A stretch of 64,000 nt of DNA from Liopterus haemorrhoidalis. Lineage: Eukaryota; Arthropoda; Insecta; Coleoptera; Dytiscidae. Position numbers and translations under genes: made by a program. The stretch is taken from assembly GCA_963971575.1 (NCBI GenBank), contig OZ020616.1, positions 2,500,924-2,564,923 on the forward strand, written 5' to 3'. Under the pieces are notes generated by a model that was not told where the DNA came from, ran no database searches, and saw only the letters and a program-made list of their open reading frames with translations. Positions 41,380 to 53,153 of the stretch are shown here, in pieces. The number at the start of each line of letters is the position of its first letter. The first letter of the stretch is position 1.

Positions 41380-42315
41380 ACTATCTAGAGCTAAGTATAT
41401 ATTTTGGATAAATGAATAAATGGCAGACATGTAACAGTCATCTACATAACAACAGTAAATACCTACATGTAACAGTCACCTATCAGCAATCCAACTATAT
41501 CTTCAAAGACGTTAATGTATCTCGTTTTCCTCAAAATATTCCCAAATAACATTAAACGAAGTAAAGCAAGTAGATTAAGTTGATAATTAGTAATCAGTTC
41601 TTATTAGACGCGCTACAAATGTAGGTAATAGCAGGTAATATCCGATCCAGTGCAATTTACCGAGCTCAGTGTTCAGGTATGCAAATATTCACGTTCAACA
41701 TCGTGAATAACAAATATCGTTGCAAACTTCATTCATCATGTAGACACCAGCCACCTTGGGTTCAAATATTTGATAGATATCCACTTAGGATCAATATACG
41801 GTGTCAAAGCAATGACTGATATAGGTCTCATAGGGACTTTTGATCATAAACGAAAGTTAGGAAACTCTCTAAATATTTATTATGAATTTTCATTAAAAAT
41901 ACAGAAGACTCAACATCGAAACAAGGCTTTAATACACTTAAGTTTGATCAAAACAAAGGTAAAATATGTCAGGTTCCTTTAGAAAACTGATGATTCAAAG
42001 AATTGTCAGGAGTATCATCCATTTTATTTCCTGGATTCAGTTTGCTGTTTTTTGTTTTTTACATTTTAAGTTTACTAGTATAAAGTTTTTGAAGTTCTAT
42101 GAGAAGTTTTGTGAGATTTTGTGAAACAAAGCATTTATGAATTTTAGCTGCATTGAAACTGATAATTTTATTTAACAAGCATACAATAGAGGCTATATTT
42201 CACGAGGATAAAGTTGCTCACACGACCCGTAGACAAGGGCAATTATCAGAGTGAAATATAGCCATTATATGCGAGTCAAATACAATATTTTATCTACAAC
42301 TATATAGTTTTATTA
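41380..42315. other. No gene seen; one short inverted repeat
   Basis: GGCTATATTTCAC (42191) and GTGAAATATAGCC (42251) are perfect 13-bp inverted repeats around a 47-bp loop, perhaps a MITE remnant. The rest is unassigned. Confidence 0.5.
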
Positions 42316-42811
42316 TTAAAAAAATCAGCTGTGGCCACCACAGGACCGACAACCATCACAAAGTACTTGTATAAAATACATTATAGCAGCAGAGTAGAAA
42401 TAACTTGGCCTAATATTTTCTAACAGAAATATTATTTATCGTAACCATGGAAAAGTTACATATAAGTATGAAAAAATTATTCAGAAAAAATTTCTAAAAA
42501 TTTTTCATAAATTTTTCGTTTTATTAAAAAATGTCTCAAATAAAAGTTGTTAGTTATTGCTTTTATAGTAACTTTTGTTAAATAAATTTTTTCTAAATAT
42601 TTTTCAGTTGCTAAATATTCACAAAAATCTTAAAATCGTCACGAGTAAACTCCCATTTCTAGTCAACCGATTTTTACCAAATGTTGATCGACTTGTGCCA
42701 TTGATGTCCAAAGCTTAAATATGGAGTTTCATAAAAATTCTTTTAGCCAAATTTGCTCTGCAAGTGTACACAGACAGACAGACGGACGGACGGGCAGACA
42801 GACAGACAGAC
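42316..42811 (-). mobile_element. Family B Helentron-like element, copy B4 (truncated)
   Basis: 3' end AAAAATCAGCTGTGGCCACC is intact on the plus-strand left side. The copy breaks off inside its AGAC/GGAC microsatellite at about 42811, where 28S rRNA-like sequence follows. Confidence 0.82.
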
Positions 42812-42885
42812 GAGTAAGAGGGTCGCGGCGGTGAACGCTGCGGGCCCCTCTGGAGCCACCGTCGGGCAGATCTTGGTGGTAGTAT
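42812..42885 (+). rRNA. 28S rRNA gene fragment
   Basis: G+C-rich stretch of about 70 bp: GGGTCGCGGCGGTGAACG, CCCCTCTGGAGCC and GTCGGGCAGATCTTGGTGGT followed by AGTA. The last part matches the highly conserved 28S segment CAGATCTTGGTGGTAGTAGCAAATA as I know it. It stops exactly after GGTAGTA. This is a displaced fragment, not a functional rRNA gene. It is fused to the broken microsatellite of a family B element. Confidence 0.75.
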
Positions 42886-43194
42886 TATTTGTTTTTATCT
42901 AAATTAGCCATAAATAGCCATTGTAACAGATTTATTAATAATTGAAAATTTTATTACATGAAAAACTATGATTGAACTAAACTAAGAATTTAAACAATTT
43001 AACAAGAAACAGTTAGTGTAAACTACTTCCTTAAATTTAACAAAACACACACAAATCACAATAAAAACTGTATAATGCTCACAAAACAATAACTATTCAA
43101 ATTCACTTCTTGACAAACTGTCCACAACCACGTCTCAAATTGTACTGACTAACCCTCGAAGGCCAGCCGTTAGGGGTTTTATGGCTAAGCCGCT
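42886..43194. other. No gene seen
   Basis: A+T-rich sequence downstream of the 28S-like piece, with no recognisable feature. Confidence 0.4.
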
Positions 43195-43760
43195 ACACAA
43201 TGAATTAAAAAAATAATTAATTTTGTCATAAACACAAAAACTGCAATATTTTCCAAAACTAAAATCTGATCAAAAATTCCTCTCGTAAGTTTTCGGCTCA
43301 GATCAATGTACATTACTTATAATTTTTTTAGATTTTTAATTTAACCCCTTTGGGTAAAAAGGCCTTTTGGCACATGACTAAAATCGGGTAAAAAAAAAAA
43401 ATGAAAAAACTAATTTTCGTTCCTTACGTTTTAAGAGCTTTCTTTTAATACCACACAATAAATTTTAAAAAAATAATTTTTTTTTCAACGACTCAAAAAA
43501 TTGATATTTTTCGAAAAACTAATCTGATTAAAAATTCCTGTTGACCTATTCTGGTTTCCATTAATGTACACTATGGAGATTTTTTCAGATTTTTAGTTCA
43601 ACCCCTCTGTATAATAGGGTGGGGGATAAAAGTTGTTTGTAATATTTTTGGCGAAAACTCAATAAAAAAATTAGTTTTCAAAAATAAAAATTTTCTTTGA
43701 TATCCCCGTATTAAGAGGTTTCAACTCAAAGTTAAAAATATATTTATTTTTTCATAAATA

Positions 43761-45162
43761 GGGGAGATGTGGGGACGGTGGCACACAATTTGGTTTTCTG
43801 TACATAACATCTTCAATTTTGAATTTATTAAATAAATCTTTTCGCCACTTAATACTTATAATGTCGTTGTTTAAATAACCTGTTAAAAATTAATGTCCTT
43901 ATCACGTGCCATTTATAATTAATATTTTTGTTGACCTCTGCAATTGTGCCACTGTACCTATACGTGAGGGTACAGTGAAACAGCATTAGGGATACAGTGG
44001 AACAGTAAATATAATAGGTATCTAAAAAATCTGTATATGTATCAATAATTTTTATTGAAACTTCAATTCAATGTCTTTAAAAATAAATCATCGAAAGGTA
44101 CTGAGAAATTAATAATATTGTAAAAAAATCAATTTTTTTGGAACAAACTACTAAGTAATTAAATAATGTATATAAATATATAAATGTAAATTTATTATTA
44201 ATATAAAAAAATAAACTTTGGTAAGTTCCTTGGAAGCAGTAAGTTTGGATAGTTTTTATTTTAATGTTAATTATATTTCATTAAATTTACTGTAAAAATC
44301 AAAAAGTCTAAACGGTTTTTTTTTTGTGCTACCAGACGGAGCAGGAGATGGTAAAACTTTTATCAGCTCTGATTTTTTAAATGTGTAATTTTCATTTGTT
44401 TTAATAAATTTAAAGAATAGAGTCAGCCGTCGGGGATATGTGACAACAATATCGTCAGTCGTTATTTCTATGATTTCCCCTATAGAGTGGCTCTTCATTT
44501 TATTCTTTCCGTATCCTTCAAATATTAAGGCATATTGCCTTACTTTAATATCCTTGTTTATGTAGTCTGTCGAATCTGTATCACATTCAGAGTCAACATT
44601 ATCATCTGAGTTTGAATTCTCATCAATATTGACATCAGTATCAGATGTGTCTGAACTTATAGGAATATCTTTTAATTTTCTGATCTTTTTTATTTTGCGC
44701 AGCTTGGAATTGTTCTTCTAACTCGTACCGACGTACGTGGGTACAGTGGCTCACTGTACCACTGTATCCACATAACACGTGTGCCACTGTTAGCCTAACG
44801 CTATTTTTACGAACATTTTATCAAATATAATAAATGATATAGTTTAGAACATGAGTAATTGCTGTACACTGTAGACAAATGACCAATTTACAACATGTAA
44901 TATAAAATTTCTTACTAATTTAGTTGTGTCTCGTTCAAATAAAAATTTTCTTATTACGATAAACTTTAGTTTGTCAACCTCAAATCAACATTTTCATCAT
45001 AAATGGCGGGACTTAAATTTATAAACTCAAAATGTGGATAGTATAATTTCTCAGTACCAGGGGGGCCTATATATACCCAAACAGACATGAAAATATTCTA
45101 TATTTCAAAGATATTTCAAATGTTCCACTGTACCATTTGTGCCACCGTCCCCACATCTCCCC
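43761..45162 (-). mobile_element. pogo-like element, TA target duplication
   Basis: Ends GGGGAGATGTGGGGACGGTG and its inverse CACCGTCCCCACATCTCCCC are perfect over 25 bp, with TA at 43759-43760 and 45163-45164. The interior holds scattered GTACAGTGG/CCACTGTACC motifs. Removing the element restores the continuous family A sequence. TA duplication and the encoded C-terminal fragment fit the Tc1/mariner superfamily, pogo/Tigger side. Confidence 0.75.
44271..44717 (-). pseudogene. Transposase C-terminal tail (pogo/DDE_1-like, tentative)
   Basis: Open from about 44717. The order is a basic stretch (LRKIKKIRKLK), an acidic Ser/Asp region (PISSDTSDTDVNIDENSNSD), then GEIIEITTDDIVVTYPRR and FKKSELIKVLPSPAPSGS. 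A basic-acidic hinge followed by a small domain ending in I--LP-P is what I recall for the tail of insect pogo-like transposases. No catalytic residues are included. The assignment is from memory. Confidence 0.5.
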
Positions 45163-45385
45163 TACATATTTGTTTATATTTATCTCGTGATGTGTTTTAT
45201 TGAAATCTCAGTATTTTATTCCTATATGTGGGTCAAAGAGTTGTACAAGCATGGCAAATTTCAACTTTCTATGTTCAGCCGTTTGGCTACAATTTCTACC
45301 GTGCAGGCAGACAGACAGACACATGAGTGACGTTATAAGGGTGTTTTGGTGGTCATACCTACAAAACCCTAAAAACGAAACTCCC

Positions 45386-46288
45386 GTTTAGTTCCACTTA
45401 AGCCAAAGAAATGAACATACTGAAAATTTTTCGTAATAAAATATTTGCAGATTTAATGTTCCATACACTTTTTATAGTAAGGTTTGGAAAATTTTATTTA
45501 CGAAATAGTCTGATTCATTAGTTCTTGAAGCTTAAAGTAAAATATTTGTTTTTCATTAAAAGAAGATGAAGTTACAGATATCAAATTACGAATAAGTAAG
45601 TAACAATGAGTGAAAAAAACATTTTTCTTCATCTTGTCACCTTTCTATATCCAATTTCTTAAAAACATTATCTCACATACTTCCATGATGAAGATTAAGA
45701 ATTTTTGTTTGTGTTCTGTGCACATTGTTCTCTTATCACTACCTTTTGTACCAGTTGTTCTTAGTGTTACATAACTTGTAAGGGGTCTTTTCATTTTGTT
45801 AGTATGTCGCTTTGTTAACTTTTCGTTTTCTTGTTCTCTAGAATTCTCTTTCAACATTGCTTTAATATTTTGTCCTATATATCCGTAGAATACAGTGACG
45901 GATTAAGGGATGTAGTAAGTCCATGGACTACAAGTGATGTAGAGCCCAAAAATAATTTATAATAATATAATACATACATCGGAAAAGTCTAGGGATATTG
46001 AAAAAAATATGAAAATTTATTGCTTATTGTATATTTAATGTTGTATTTCAATTAAAGTAGGCAATTATGAGTAGTTGGCTATGGAAAACAAGTAAAAACA
46101 ATAACCAACAAGACAAAACAAATACAAATTTGACAATTTTTGTCAGTACATGATCCGTAGGTTGATCACATGTTTAATTTTAATTCGATTTAAAACGTTT
46201 ATATTAATAACTGCAGTGTTTTTAAGTAGTGGCATTCTTTTTTAATAATGGAGTGATAGCATTTATTTATCCTGAATCGTTCGGTGTG
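45386..46288. other. No gene seen
   Basis: A short minus-strand frame (45645-45857) has no domain. CAGTGACGGATTAAGGG near 45892 looks like a hAT-type end but has no partner. Confidence 0.45.
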
Positions 46289-46481
46289 ACTTCTCCAAGC
46301 TGGCCTCAGGCAAGTTGATGTAGCCGAGTGGATAGGAGTTTCTCAAAGTGTCATAAGTCTGTTATGGAAACGTTACAGGAAAACAGGGAGTCCGGCCGAA
46401 CAACATCCGGGACGTGGTCGCTGTACAACAGCAGGTCAAGACAAATTTTTAGTCTTAAATGCTAGAAGACCATGTGATTTT
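46289..46481 (+). pseudogene. Tc1-like transposase, N-terminal helix-turn-helix fragment
   Basis: Reads LQAGLRQVDVAEWIGVSQ, SVISLLWKRYRKTGSPAEQH and PGRGRCTTAGQDKFLVLNAR: the first paired-like helix-turn-helix and the GRPR-type AT-hook region of Tc1 transposases. It stops where a family A element begins. Confidence 0.8.
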
Positions 46482-47136
46482 TGCCCAGACGGTTTAAACT
46501 AAAAATCTGAAAAAAATTCTGAGTAATGTATATTGGTGTGAACCGGAATAGTACAACAGGAATTTTTGATCAGATTATGTTTTCGGAAAATAACGCATTT
46601 TTTGTGTTTTTAACTAAAATATGTTAAATATTTAATTCGCTATGTAACACACCAGATCAGTAGCTCTAGTAGCGTAGTTGTTTTTGTCGTGCACTTTGTA
46701 ATTTGCAAACTAGAGTTCGAATCCTGTTAGTTTTATTTTTTCTGTTTTGTTGAAATTATTTTGTCAAAATTCTAGTTATATTTTGGTAAATGTTGCATTT
46801 AATTTTTAAAAGCGTAAATTTAATAACCAGTGGGAAGTGTTGATATCATAATTTAATTCTATGTTTGACTAAAAATCAGAGGGCGGGGATTGTGATTTAA
46901 GCAACCAATGGAAGCCATAGGCGCAATTTTCAAAATCTTAATGAACCTTGCTATATAAAACAAAATACTGCACATATTTAGAAACTTAAATAATGGTATT
47001 AGGCATTCGAATTAAAATTCATAAAAACATATTTTGACATAAAATTTGTTTTGGCATCCCAAATAATCATCATTCAGTTACTAAATACCTGCAAAACCTA
47101 GAAATGTGTGAAAATTCACACTTCACATCAATTTTT
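46482..47136 (+). mobile_element. Family A Helentron-like element, copy A4 (5'-truncated)
   Basis: Starts in the middle of the family (GCCCAGACGGTTTAAACTAA), so the 5' end and microsatellite are missing. The 3' end ACCTGCAAAACCTAGAAATG with palindrome GTGTGAAAATTCACAC is intact (47107-47122). The tRNA-like module is at 46661-46730. Confidence 0.85.
46661..46730 (+). other. tRNA-like module inside family A copy A4
   Basis: GCTCTAGTAGCGTAGTTG (A-box region) and CTAGAGTTCGAATCCTG (B-box region), joined by GCACTTTGTAATTTGCAAA. Same type as A5, different from A1 and A2/A3. Confidence 0.6.
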
Positions 47137-47267
47137 ATTATAATTATTATTTTGGGGTTTGTCAGGTCTTGACAAGCGTTCACTAATTTCAAACTTCAGC
47201 AACCTTTTGAGCCACGTCATACTAGAGACTAGTGGAGCTAAATACACACGGCTGCATCCCAAACCCT

Positions 47268-47318
47268 GATAATAATAATAATAATAATAATAATTATTAT
47301 TATTATTATTTATTTTAA
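47268..47318. repeat. (AAT)n-(ATT)n microsatellite
   Basis: A run of about nine AAT-type units turns into ATT-type units, making an inverted microsatellite. Confidence 0.85.
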
Positions 47319-48177
47319 TATGTATGTGGCCCGAAACCCCCTACTCAACAAGGGCCTGAGGCCTATTAAATTTCACCAAACATTTTCAGTGCTAGTCTTC
47401 AATTTTCTGTCCCCCCTGGTTTGTTGTTGATAGTGACAATAGCGTTATACAATATGTAATTTCAAAATATTCACCATTAAGGAAGTTTCCATTAAAATGT
47501 TTCCATTAAAATATTATCTCCGGTTCTGCTTATCATTAACATCTATGAAATTCAATCCTAATGCAGTAGGAGTGATTAATGTGCTTTAAATAAATCAATG
47601 GATTGCAATGGAAAAATATATAACAACTTTTTCAATTTGTAAAGTTTGTCGCATATAAAATCAACATATTCCTACCTTATCGTGACTTCATTTTCTGGAT
47701 TTCGATCCTTACGTATGTAGGATACGGCAAATAGTCCTGGATTATCCTGGAACAGATAGTTTAAATTAGCACTGTAGTAATTAATGCCACATTGCTAAAT
47801 TGTTACAAGATATATTGTTACGAAATACGGCACTGATCAGAAGGGGTAGTATTAAATTTACGGAAGCTCTGCTTTATCTGGTGCAGTAACTTTTTTTTTT
47901 ATATCTAGACTTCGGCTTACATGCACTAAATAATACTAAATCGAAATATGTCATGACTTTCTTTGATTTTTATAATGGCATATCGCCCAGCTAGAAGACA
48001 ACATTTTCTTCTATGTCCATTTTGAGTACTGATTCTTCTAAACTTACAGAAATGTCTATTTAACAGCGAGTTAACAGCAGTATCAATTAATACCAATTGC
48101 CGGTGTTATGCCATGAAAAACAATCCAAATCATTACAGCTACTACAACTACCGCTTGATTCTGTGCAACACAAAAAT
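47319..48177. other. No gene seen
   Basis: CCCGAAACCCCCTACTCAACA at 47330 may be part of a retroelement tail. Otherwise unassigned. Confidence 0.4.
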
Positions 48178-48770
48178 GGTTAGAAATAGCGATCTGCAGT
48201 TTAAATTTTTGGATTCTTCGTAGTTCATTTAGTTTATAAAAAATTTGGAGCCTTAATTGCTTAACGCGTTTTGATATTACGACAATTTTTTTTAATGGCA
48301 TAATTTACATAAATTGCGAAAATTGTGATTTAAAATAAACTCTAAAACGGTTGTGGATAGCGATCTGCGGTTAGAATTTTTGAATTCCTCGTAGTTTATT
48401 TAAGCCAGGAAAAATTTGAGGCCTTATTTGTTTAGCGTATTTTAAAATTATGACAAATTTTAATATGACGTGATTTATAGAAATTTTCATCTTCTCATGG
48501 ACGTAACTCAAAAACGAAATGCGATGAATACCTGTGCTTAAAATGTTTGAAATCTTGAGGTCCTAACTGACTTGTAGCCATATTTTGAAACAAAAAAATG
48601 TGTTGAAAATTTTTCTTTTTTTTCTAATTTTTTTTTTTAAATTTTGATATACCCTAACTAAAAAATGGTAAAGGATAGAAATCTGCGGTTTGAATTTTTA
48701 AAATCCTCATACATTGTTTAGTCTGAAAAAAAAAAATTGGACTTTGATAAACCAGTTATTAAGTTTTGTA
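48178..48770 (+). repeat. Diverged tandem repeat, about 175-bp unit
   Basis: TAGCGATCTGCAGTTTAAAT (48187), TAGCGATCTGCGGTTAGAAT (48358) and TAGAAATCTGCGGTTTGAAT (48675) start related units containing TTCCTCGTAGTTTATTTA and AAATTTGGAGCCTTAATTG-like words. At least three units are recognisable, with strong drift. Confidence 0.6.
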
Positions 48771-49854
48771 TGGGCAGCATTCCAAAACCCTTGAAAATAG
48801 CCAAAAATCGAAAAAATCGTAAGGGGTAGACCTTAAAAAAATCGTGATTTTGAAACAAAAAATTTTTGTCTCCGATTTTATTAAAAATTGGTACAAATAT
48901 GTATTTTTGGTCATAGATCAATAAAATTTGGCCCATTTTGCAGTTTGGGCAAAAGTTTTGGAATTATAAGCAAAAAACTGACCCAAATCGACTCAACCCA
49001 AAATAACTCAAAAACTAGAAGAGCATACATTTTTTAAATATTTTTTACATAGTCCTCACCCCAAAATTAGCTTAAAACTACATTTTATTACACTAGGTTA
49101 AAATCGGAGTCAAAAAATTTTTGATCAAAATTTCAAAATTTTAGGGAAACAGTAATATACAACATTAAATAAAAATAGTGAAAATTTACAATGTTTTTTA
49201 TTTCAACCATTATTAAATATACAACATTTTCACAAAATTAATTTGTCGACATTAATTTAAATTTTTTATTTTGTTGGAAATTTGTGTACTTACACATTTT
49301 TAGCCTTAAATGGCAACTTCCAAAAAGTTTGGAGACTTCTGAGTTAAATGAAGACAGGCAAGAGATGGATAAGAGAATCTTTTATTTTGTTAAAAATAAC
49401 AAAAAGCGATTTTTACAATAATAGAAAATTGTGAAAGTAAATAAAATTAAAATTGACATAATAAATCAGTAGTCAGTAGATGGTTTCTTTGTGTAATTTA
49501 GGTCACAAAGAAAAAGATTAAGAATCTCAAAAGCTTAAAACTATTTTTCTACAAAACCATTCGTTTTTCAGTAGTCATCCCATCGGGAGACAAGAGAAAC
49601 GGGAAATTTATCATCAGAGCTTTTTTTAAAGTTCTGGAGTGATTCACGAGGGCGTTGTCTTTGAAATACTAGTTTATGTCTGTACATTCTTTTTTATTTG
49701 TCAACCTAAAATATAACAATGCTCATGCAAAGGAAAAGGCATTATTAGTACAAATGAAGTTCCGTATTCCTCCAGATTTGTGCTATATATAGGAGATAGT
49801 TATACGTAAATATTATTTGTTTACTTTTTATATATATGGTAAATGCTAAATATA
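48771..49854. other. No gene seen; A+T-rich
   Basis: Low-complexity A/T-rich sequence without a supported coding region. Confidence 0.5.
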
Positions 49855-50135
49855 TACAGGCTGTTTGTTTGAATTTCCGCACCTCGAATAACTCCTCTCT
49901 TTTCAGAGATACAAAAAATTCTTCACAAAAAAAGTTAAACTAGACAAAAAGAACTACTTAAGAACTATAATAAGAATTCTGCATCCCTTCCGGTTTCAAC
50001 AGAAATTGTTTCAACTTTATATCTAGCATAGGAAATCGGTACTTTATTTTTTTTTTCTTGAAAGTATATTAAATCAGCTTTACAAGGATATCAAAATATC
50101 ATACTTTAATTTTAACCATTTCAAAATGGCGACCA
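49855..50135 (+). repeat. Repeat R, copy 2
   Basis: ACAGGCTGTTTGTTTGAATT through TAACCATTTCAAAATGGCGA aligns with 4318-4600 inside hAT element E1. Here it is free of hAT ends. Confidence 0.7.
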
Positions 50136-50582
50136 TTTATTTACTAAATAATAAATAACATAAATCTGTAATGAATCGAGTAGTCCGTCAGAAACTCAAC
50201 AACCACCCGTCGCGAGAATTTCTTAGAAAAGGGGTTGCCATCGTGTTTTGGGGTTTTTACAAGGGTATATTTTAAAATTCAGATAATAAGATAAAAATTA
50301 GAAATTTTACTTTTTAAATGGTTCTTTGTTCAAGGAGACATTTGTTCAAAGTTATTATCTAATAACTTTGACAGTTTCTTGAACAACCTTTTTACCATTT
50401 TTCCACGAAATGCCCTGAAATTCCTTACAAAAACACACGACTCTCTGAAGAGAGGGGCAGATAGTATTCGGTCCGGTTAGTAGTACGAGCTAAGGAGTTG
50501 CATTCGTTGAGGCACTGTGTCGATATTTCTGGTGGTCAAGACAGTTCATGGTCATGACAGTTTTTGGTCTCCGATTTCATAC

Positions 50583-51066
50583 AGCATGCCTTTTGGAGGA
50601 GAGAATATTTACTCTGTGACAACAAAAAAGGGATGGTACTAAACCCCTGCACGCTTTCCGGTCATAGGGAAAATTGCATTTCCACTTAAACACAAAATGT
50701 TTGTGTTTTTCTCTGATTTAATATTGTTTGACCTTTTGTCAAAAGAAAGTAATAACAAATTTAAAGTCTTTTAAATATATGCATGCGATTCGGAGGGTCC
50801 CAAAGGGCTCAAACGGTCATGTGATCTTGTAATAAAAAAATATGATTTTTCGCGTTTTCATACAGCATGCCTATAATTAAAAGACTTTAAATTTGTTATA
50901 ACTTTCTTTTGACAAAAGGGCAAGCAATATTAAATCAGAGAAAACCACAAAAATGTTGTGCAAGTGGAAATGCACTTTTCCCTATGACCGGAAAGCGTGC
51001 AGGGGTTTAGTACCATCCCTTTTTTGTTGTCACAGGGTAAATATTTTCTCCTCCAAAAGGCATGCT
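50583..51066. repeat. Long inverted repeat, arms about 203 bp, loop 78 bp
   Basis: The left arm 50583-50786 starts AGCATGCCTTTTGGAGGAG. The right arm 50865-51066 ends CTCCTCCAAAAGGCATGCT. The arms pair nearly throughout (shared words GGGATGGTACTAAACCCC, GCTTTCCGGTCATAGGGAAA, TTTTGTCAAAAGAAAGT), with scattered mismatches and a few small indels. No coding content. A transcript would fold into a long hairpin. Confidence 0.92.
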
Positions 51067-51887
51067 ATTAGTTCCTCTTTTGGAAAATTTTCTTAGGAAA
51101 TTATTTATCGGAAGGAATAAAATGTAACTATTTCACTGCATATGTATTTCTGTATCATTATTATCTTTCTCTTCCTCTTTACAATTTTTCTCAGCTTTTA
51201 TTATGTAAAAAATAAAAAATAAATCTATCTTTTTAAAAAGCATAGAAAAACTTTTGCTACAATTCTCGTTAGTTCATATTTATTGTTATATCTTGAAATA
51301 CATCTCGAATACTATTTATTGAAAGTACAGTTTTCCAGCAGTAGTGTATTCTGTCTCAAATGAAAATGGTCTGTGTCATCGGATCTTCTAGCATCAGATT
51401 TCTTTGTTCAAGTTTTAAGAAAAACTCGAATCTCTTCCATAAAACCACGAGTTCACTGACAACTAAAAAATAAAATCTAAGAAAGTACTAGTAAAATAAA
51501 ACTCCGAAGTAACGAGTTATTTACAACATTTGATTCCTGGGTATCACGGATAGTTCAATCGATGAACGTTTCGATATATTTGATCATAAAATATTTGCGA
51601 TAAACTACTTATTTTGAAAGATAGGTGTGCCACTATGCCAAGACAAGACAGGTGAGTGTAAAAATAATATAGATGTTCTACAATGATTAAATGGTTCTTT
51701 ATTTTTATCAGCACGGTAATATACTTTAATGGAAGCTGTTATATCATTATAAAGATTTAATAATGTACGTGTTTTAAAAAGTTTACACTCTTATTATGAT
51801 GGATGATGTAATTATAAACTAAGTAGAACTATATTGAATAGAAATATCCAAAATTTCAAGGTGATACATTACGTAAAGGCGCATCCC

Positions 51888-51946
51888 CACTATGCCGCAG
51901 TTTGCCAGTTGGCAAGGCCAGCTGGCAAAGCCAACTGGCAAAGCCA
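51888..51946. repeat. Cluster of GCCAGTTGGC-type palindromes
   Basis: GCCAGTTGGC, GCCAGCTGGC and GCCAACTGGC follow one another within 50 bp, after GGCGCATCCCCACTATGCCG, which looks like a MITE terminus. No second end was found. Confidence 0.45.
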
Positions 51947-52201
51947 GTGACTGTATGAACGTCCACATCTGTGTGTAGTTTAGTCGCACAATGTTCACCG
52001 AAGAAGATTTACTAATTGCTTCAGCAAATTTACTAATTTGTTAATGATGACATTATGTTAGGTTATGTAAAAGCATACGGTAACTACGGTGTCACTGATA
52101 GAATGCGATAGCCAATGTGTTTATATGTCTGTCTCATTAAAACATCTCACTAGCTATAAATTTAGAAAATTCTCCACAATCCACAACGAACAACGTATTA
52201 A

Positions 52202-53153
52202 GTGGGTTTTACACGATTCAATTAATTGATCAATTAATTGAAAAAGTTGACATTCAGTTAATTAATGTATGTAAAGTGTACAATTAATTGATCAATTAAT
52301 TGACAAAAAAATTGATCAATTTATTTTGAAAATAGAAGTTCTATTTTTCATCAATTTTTCATAAATTTTTTAGGGAATTCTAGGTATATTTTTATCTGTT
52401 AAGATATTGCCAACTGTTTAGTTATAGCATAACCTCCAAATATATATTTTGTGTTTCGTTTTCAAATTTGACATAATCTCGAACGTTCTAATTTACCATC
52501 ATCTAGGTTATTTCTTTTGTTTTTGTTCACAGCTCGTAACTTTGTGAAGATTTTTTCAATATTTTCATTCTGATAAATATGTCAACATATTTTCCAGTTG
52601 GTAATGTAAAAGTTTTCAAAAAAAATGATAAATAAATTGATAAATTGATGTGTGTAAAGTGTTGCTTTTGTTTCAAGATTACCAATAAATTTTTCAATTA
52701 CAGTCTGTTCCAAACAGTTAGGCGGAACTAAATGGGAATTTCGTTCTTTTAGGTTGTCACGAGAAGAGACCTTGCTTGGGTTATTTCATTTTTCATGTTG
52801 GAATGTCAAAATTTAAAATTCCAACAATGAAATCATGGAAACGAATGCCGTATTTCAAAATTAAATTATTTTTTTTACATATATAATGACAAAAAATAAA
52901 TAAATGGGAAATCTGTATTAAGAATGACATGAAAGAAACAAAATATAAAGAAAATGATATTAACCTTAACCAAAAAATGTTTATTGTAAGTATGATTTAC
53001 AAAGCTTAAACAAAACGGCTGGTAATCACGATTTAAAAGATGAAAGTAACTAGATCGCAAAATCTAGTTCCGCCTAACCGTTTGAAACAGACTTTAATTG
53101 ACAAAAAACTTGATCAATTTGTTGATCAATTAATTGAACTGTGTAAAACCAAC
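52202..53153. mobile_element. TTAA-flanked element with TTGATCAA palindromes
   Basis: The left end GTGGGTTTTACACGATTCAA and right end TTGAACTGTGTAAAACCAAC are imperfect inverses. TTAA lies at 52198-52201 and 53154-53157, as for piggyBac-type insertions. CAATTAATTGATCAATTAAT and related palindromes repeat near both ends. No transposase is encoded. A second element is nested at 52701-53094. Confidence 0.75.
52701..53094. mobile_element. Tc1/mariner-type MITE nested in the TTAA element
   Basis: CAGTCTGTTCCAAACAGTTA and TAACCGTTTGAAACAGACTT are inverted over about 33 bp, including GGCGGAACTA. TA lies at 52699-52700 and 53095-53096. Removing it restores CAATTAATTGAC, a motif of the host element. 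Confidence 0.85.

Larger units (their letters stand above)
43195..45385 (-). mobile_element. Family A Helentron-like element, copy A6 (diverged, 3'-truncated)
   Basis: The part at 43195-43760 carries AAATCTGATCAAAAATTCCT and AATGTACATTACTTATAATT, with a partial second copy of this block at about 43510-43650. The 5' part is at 45165-45385 (GGGTCAAAGAGTTGTACAAG, CAGACAGACAGAC, ACCTACAAAACCCTAAAAAC). A pogo-like element (43761-45162) separates the two. Confidence 0.7.

Noticed and set aside
41770..41982. 70-codon frame MIDIHLGSIYGVKAMTDIG...
   Set aside because: No domain, no splice or repeat context, composition typical of chance frames in this A+T-rich DNA.
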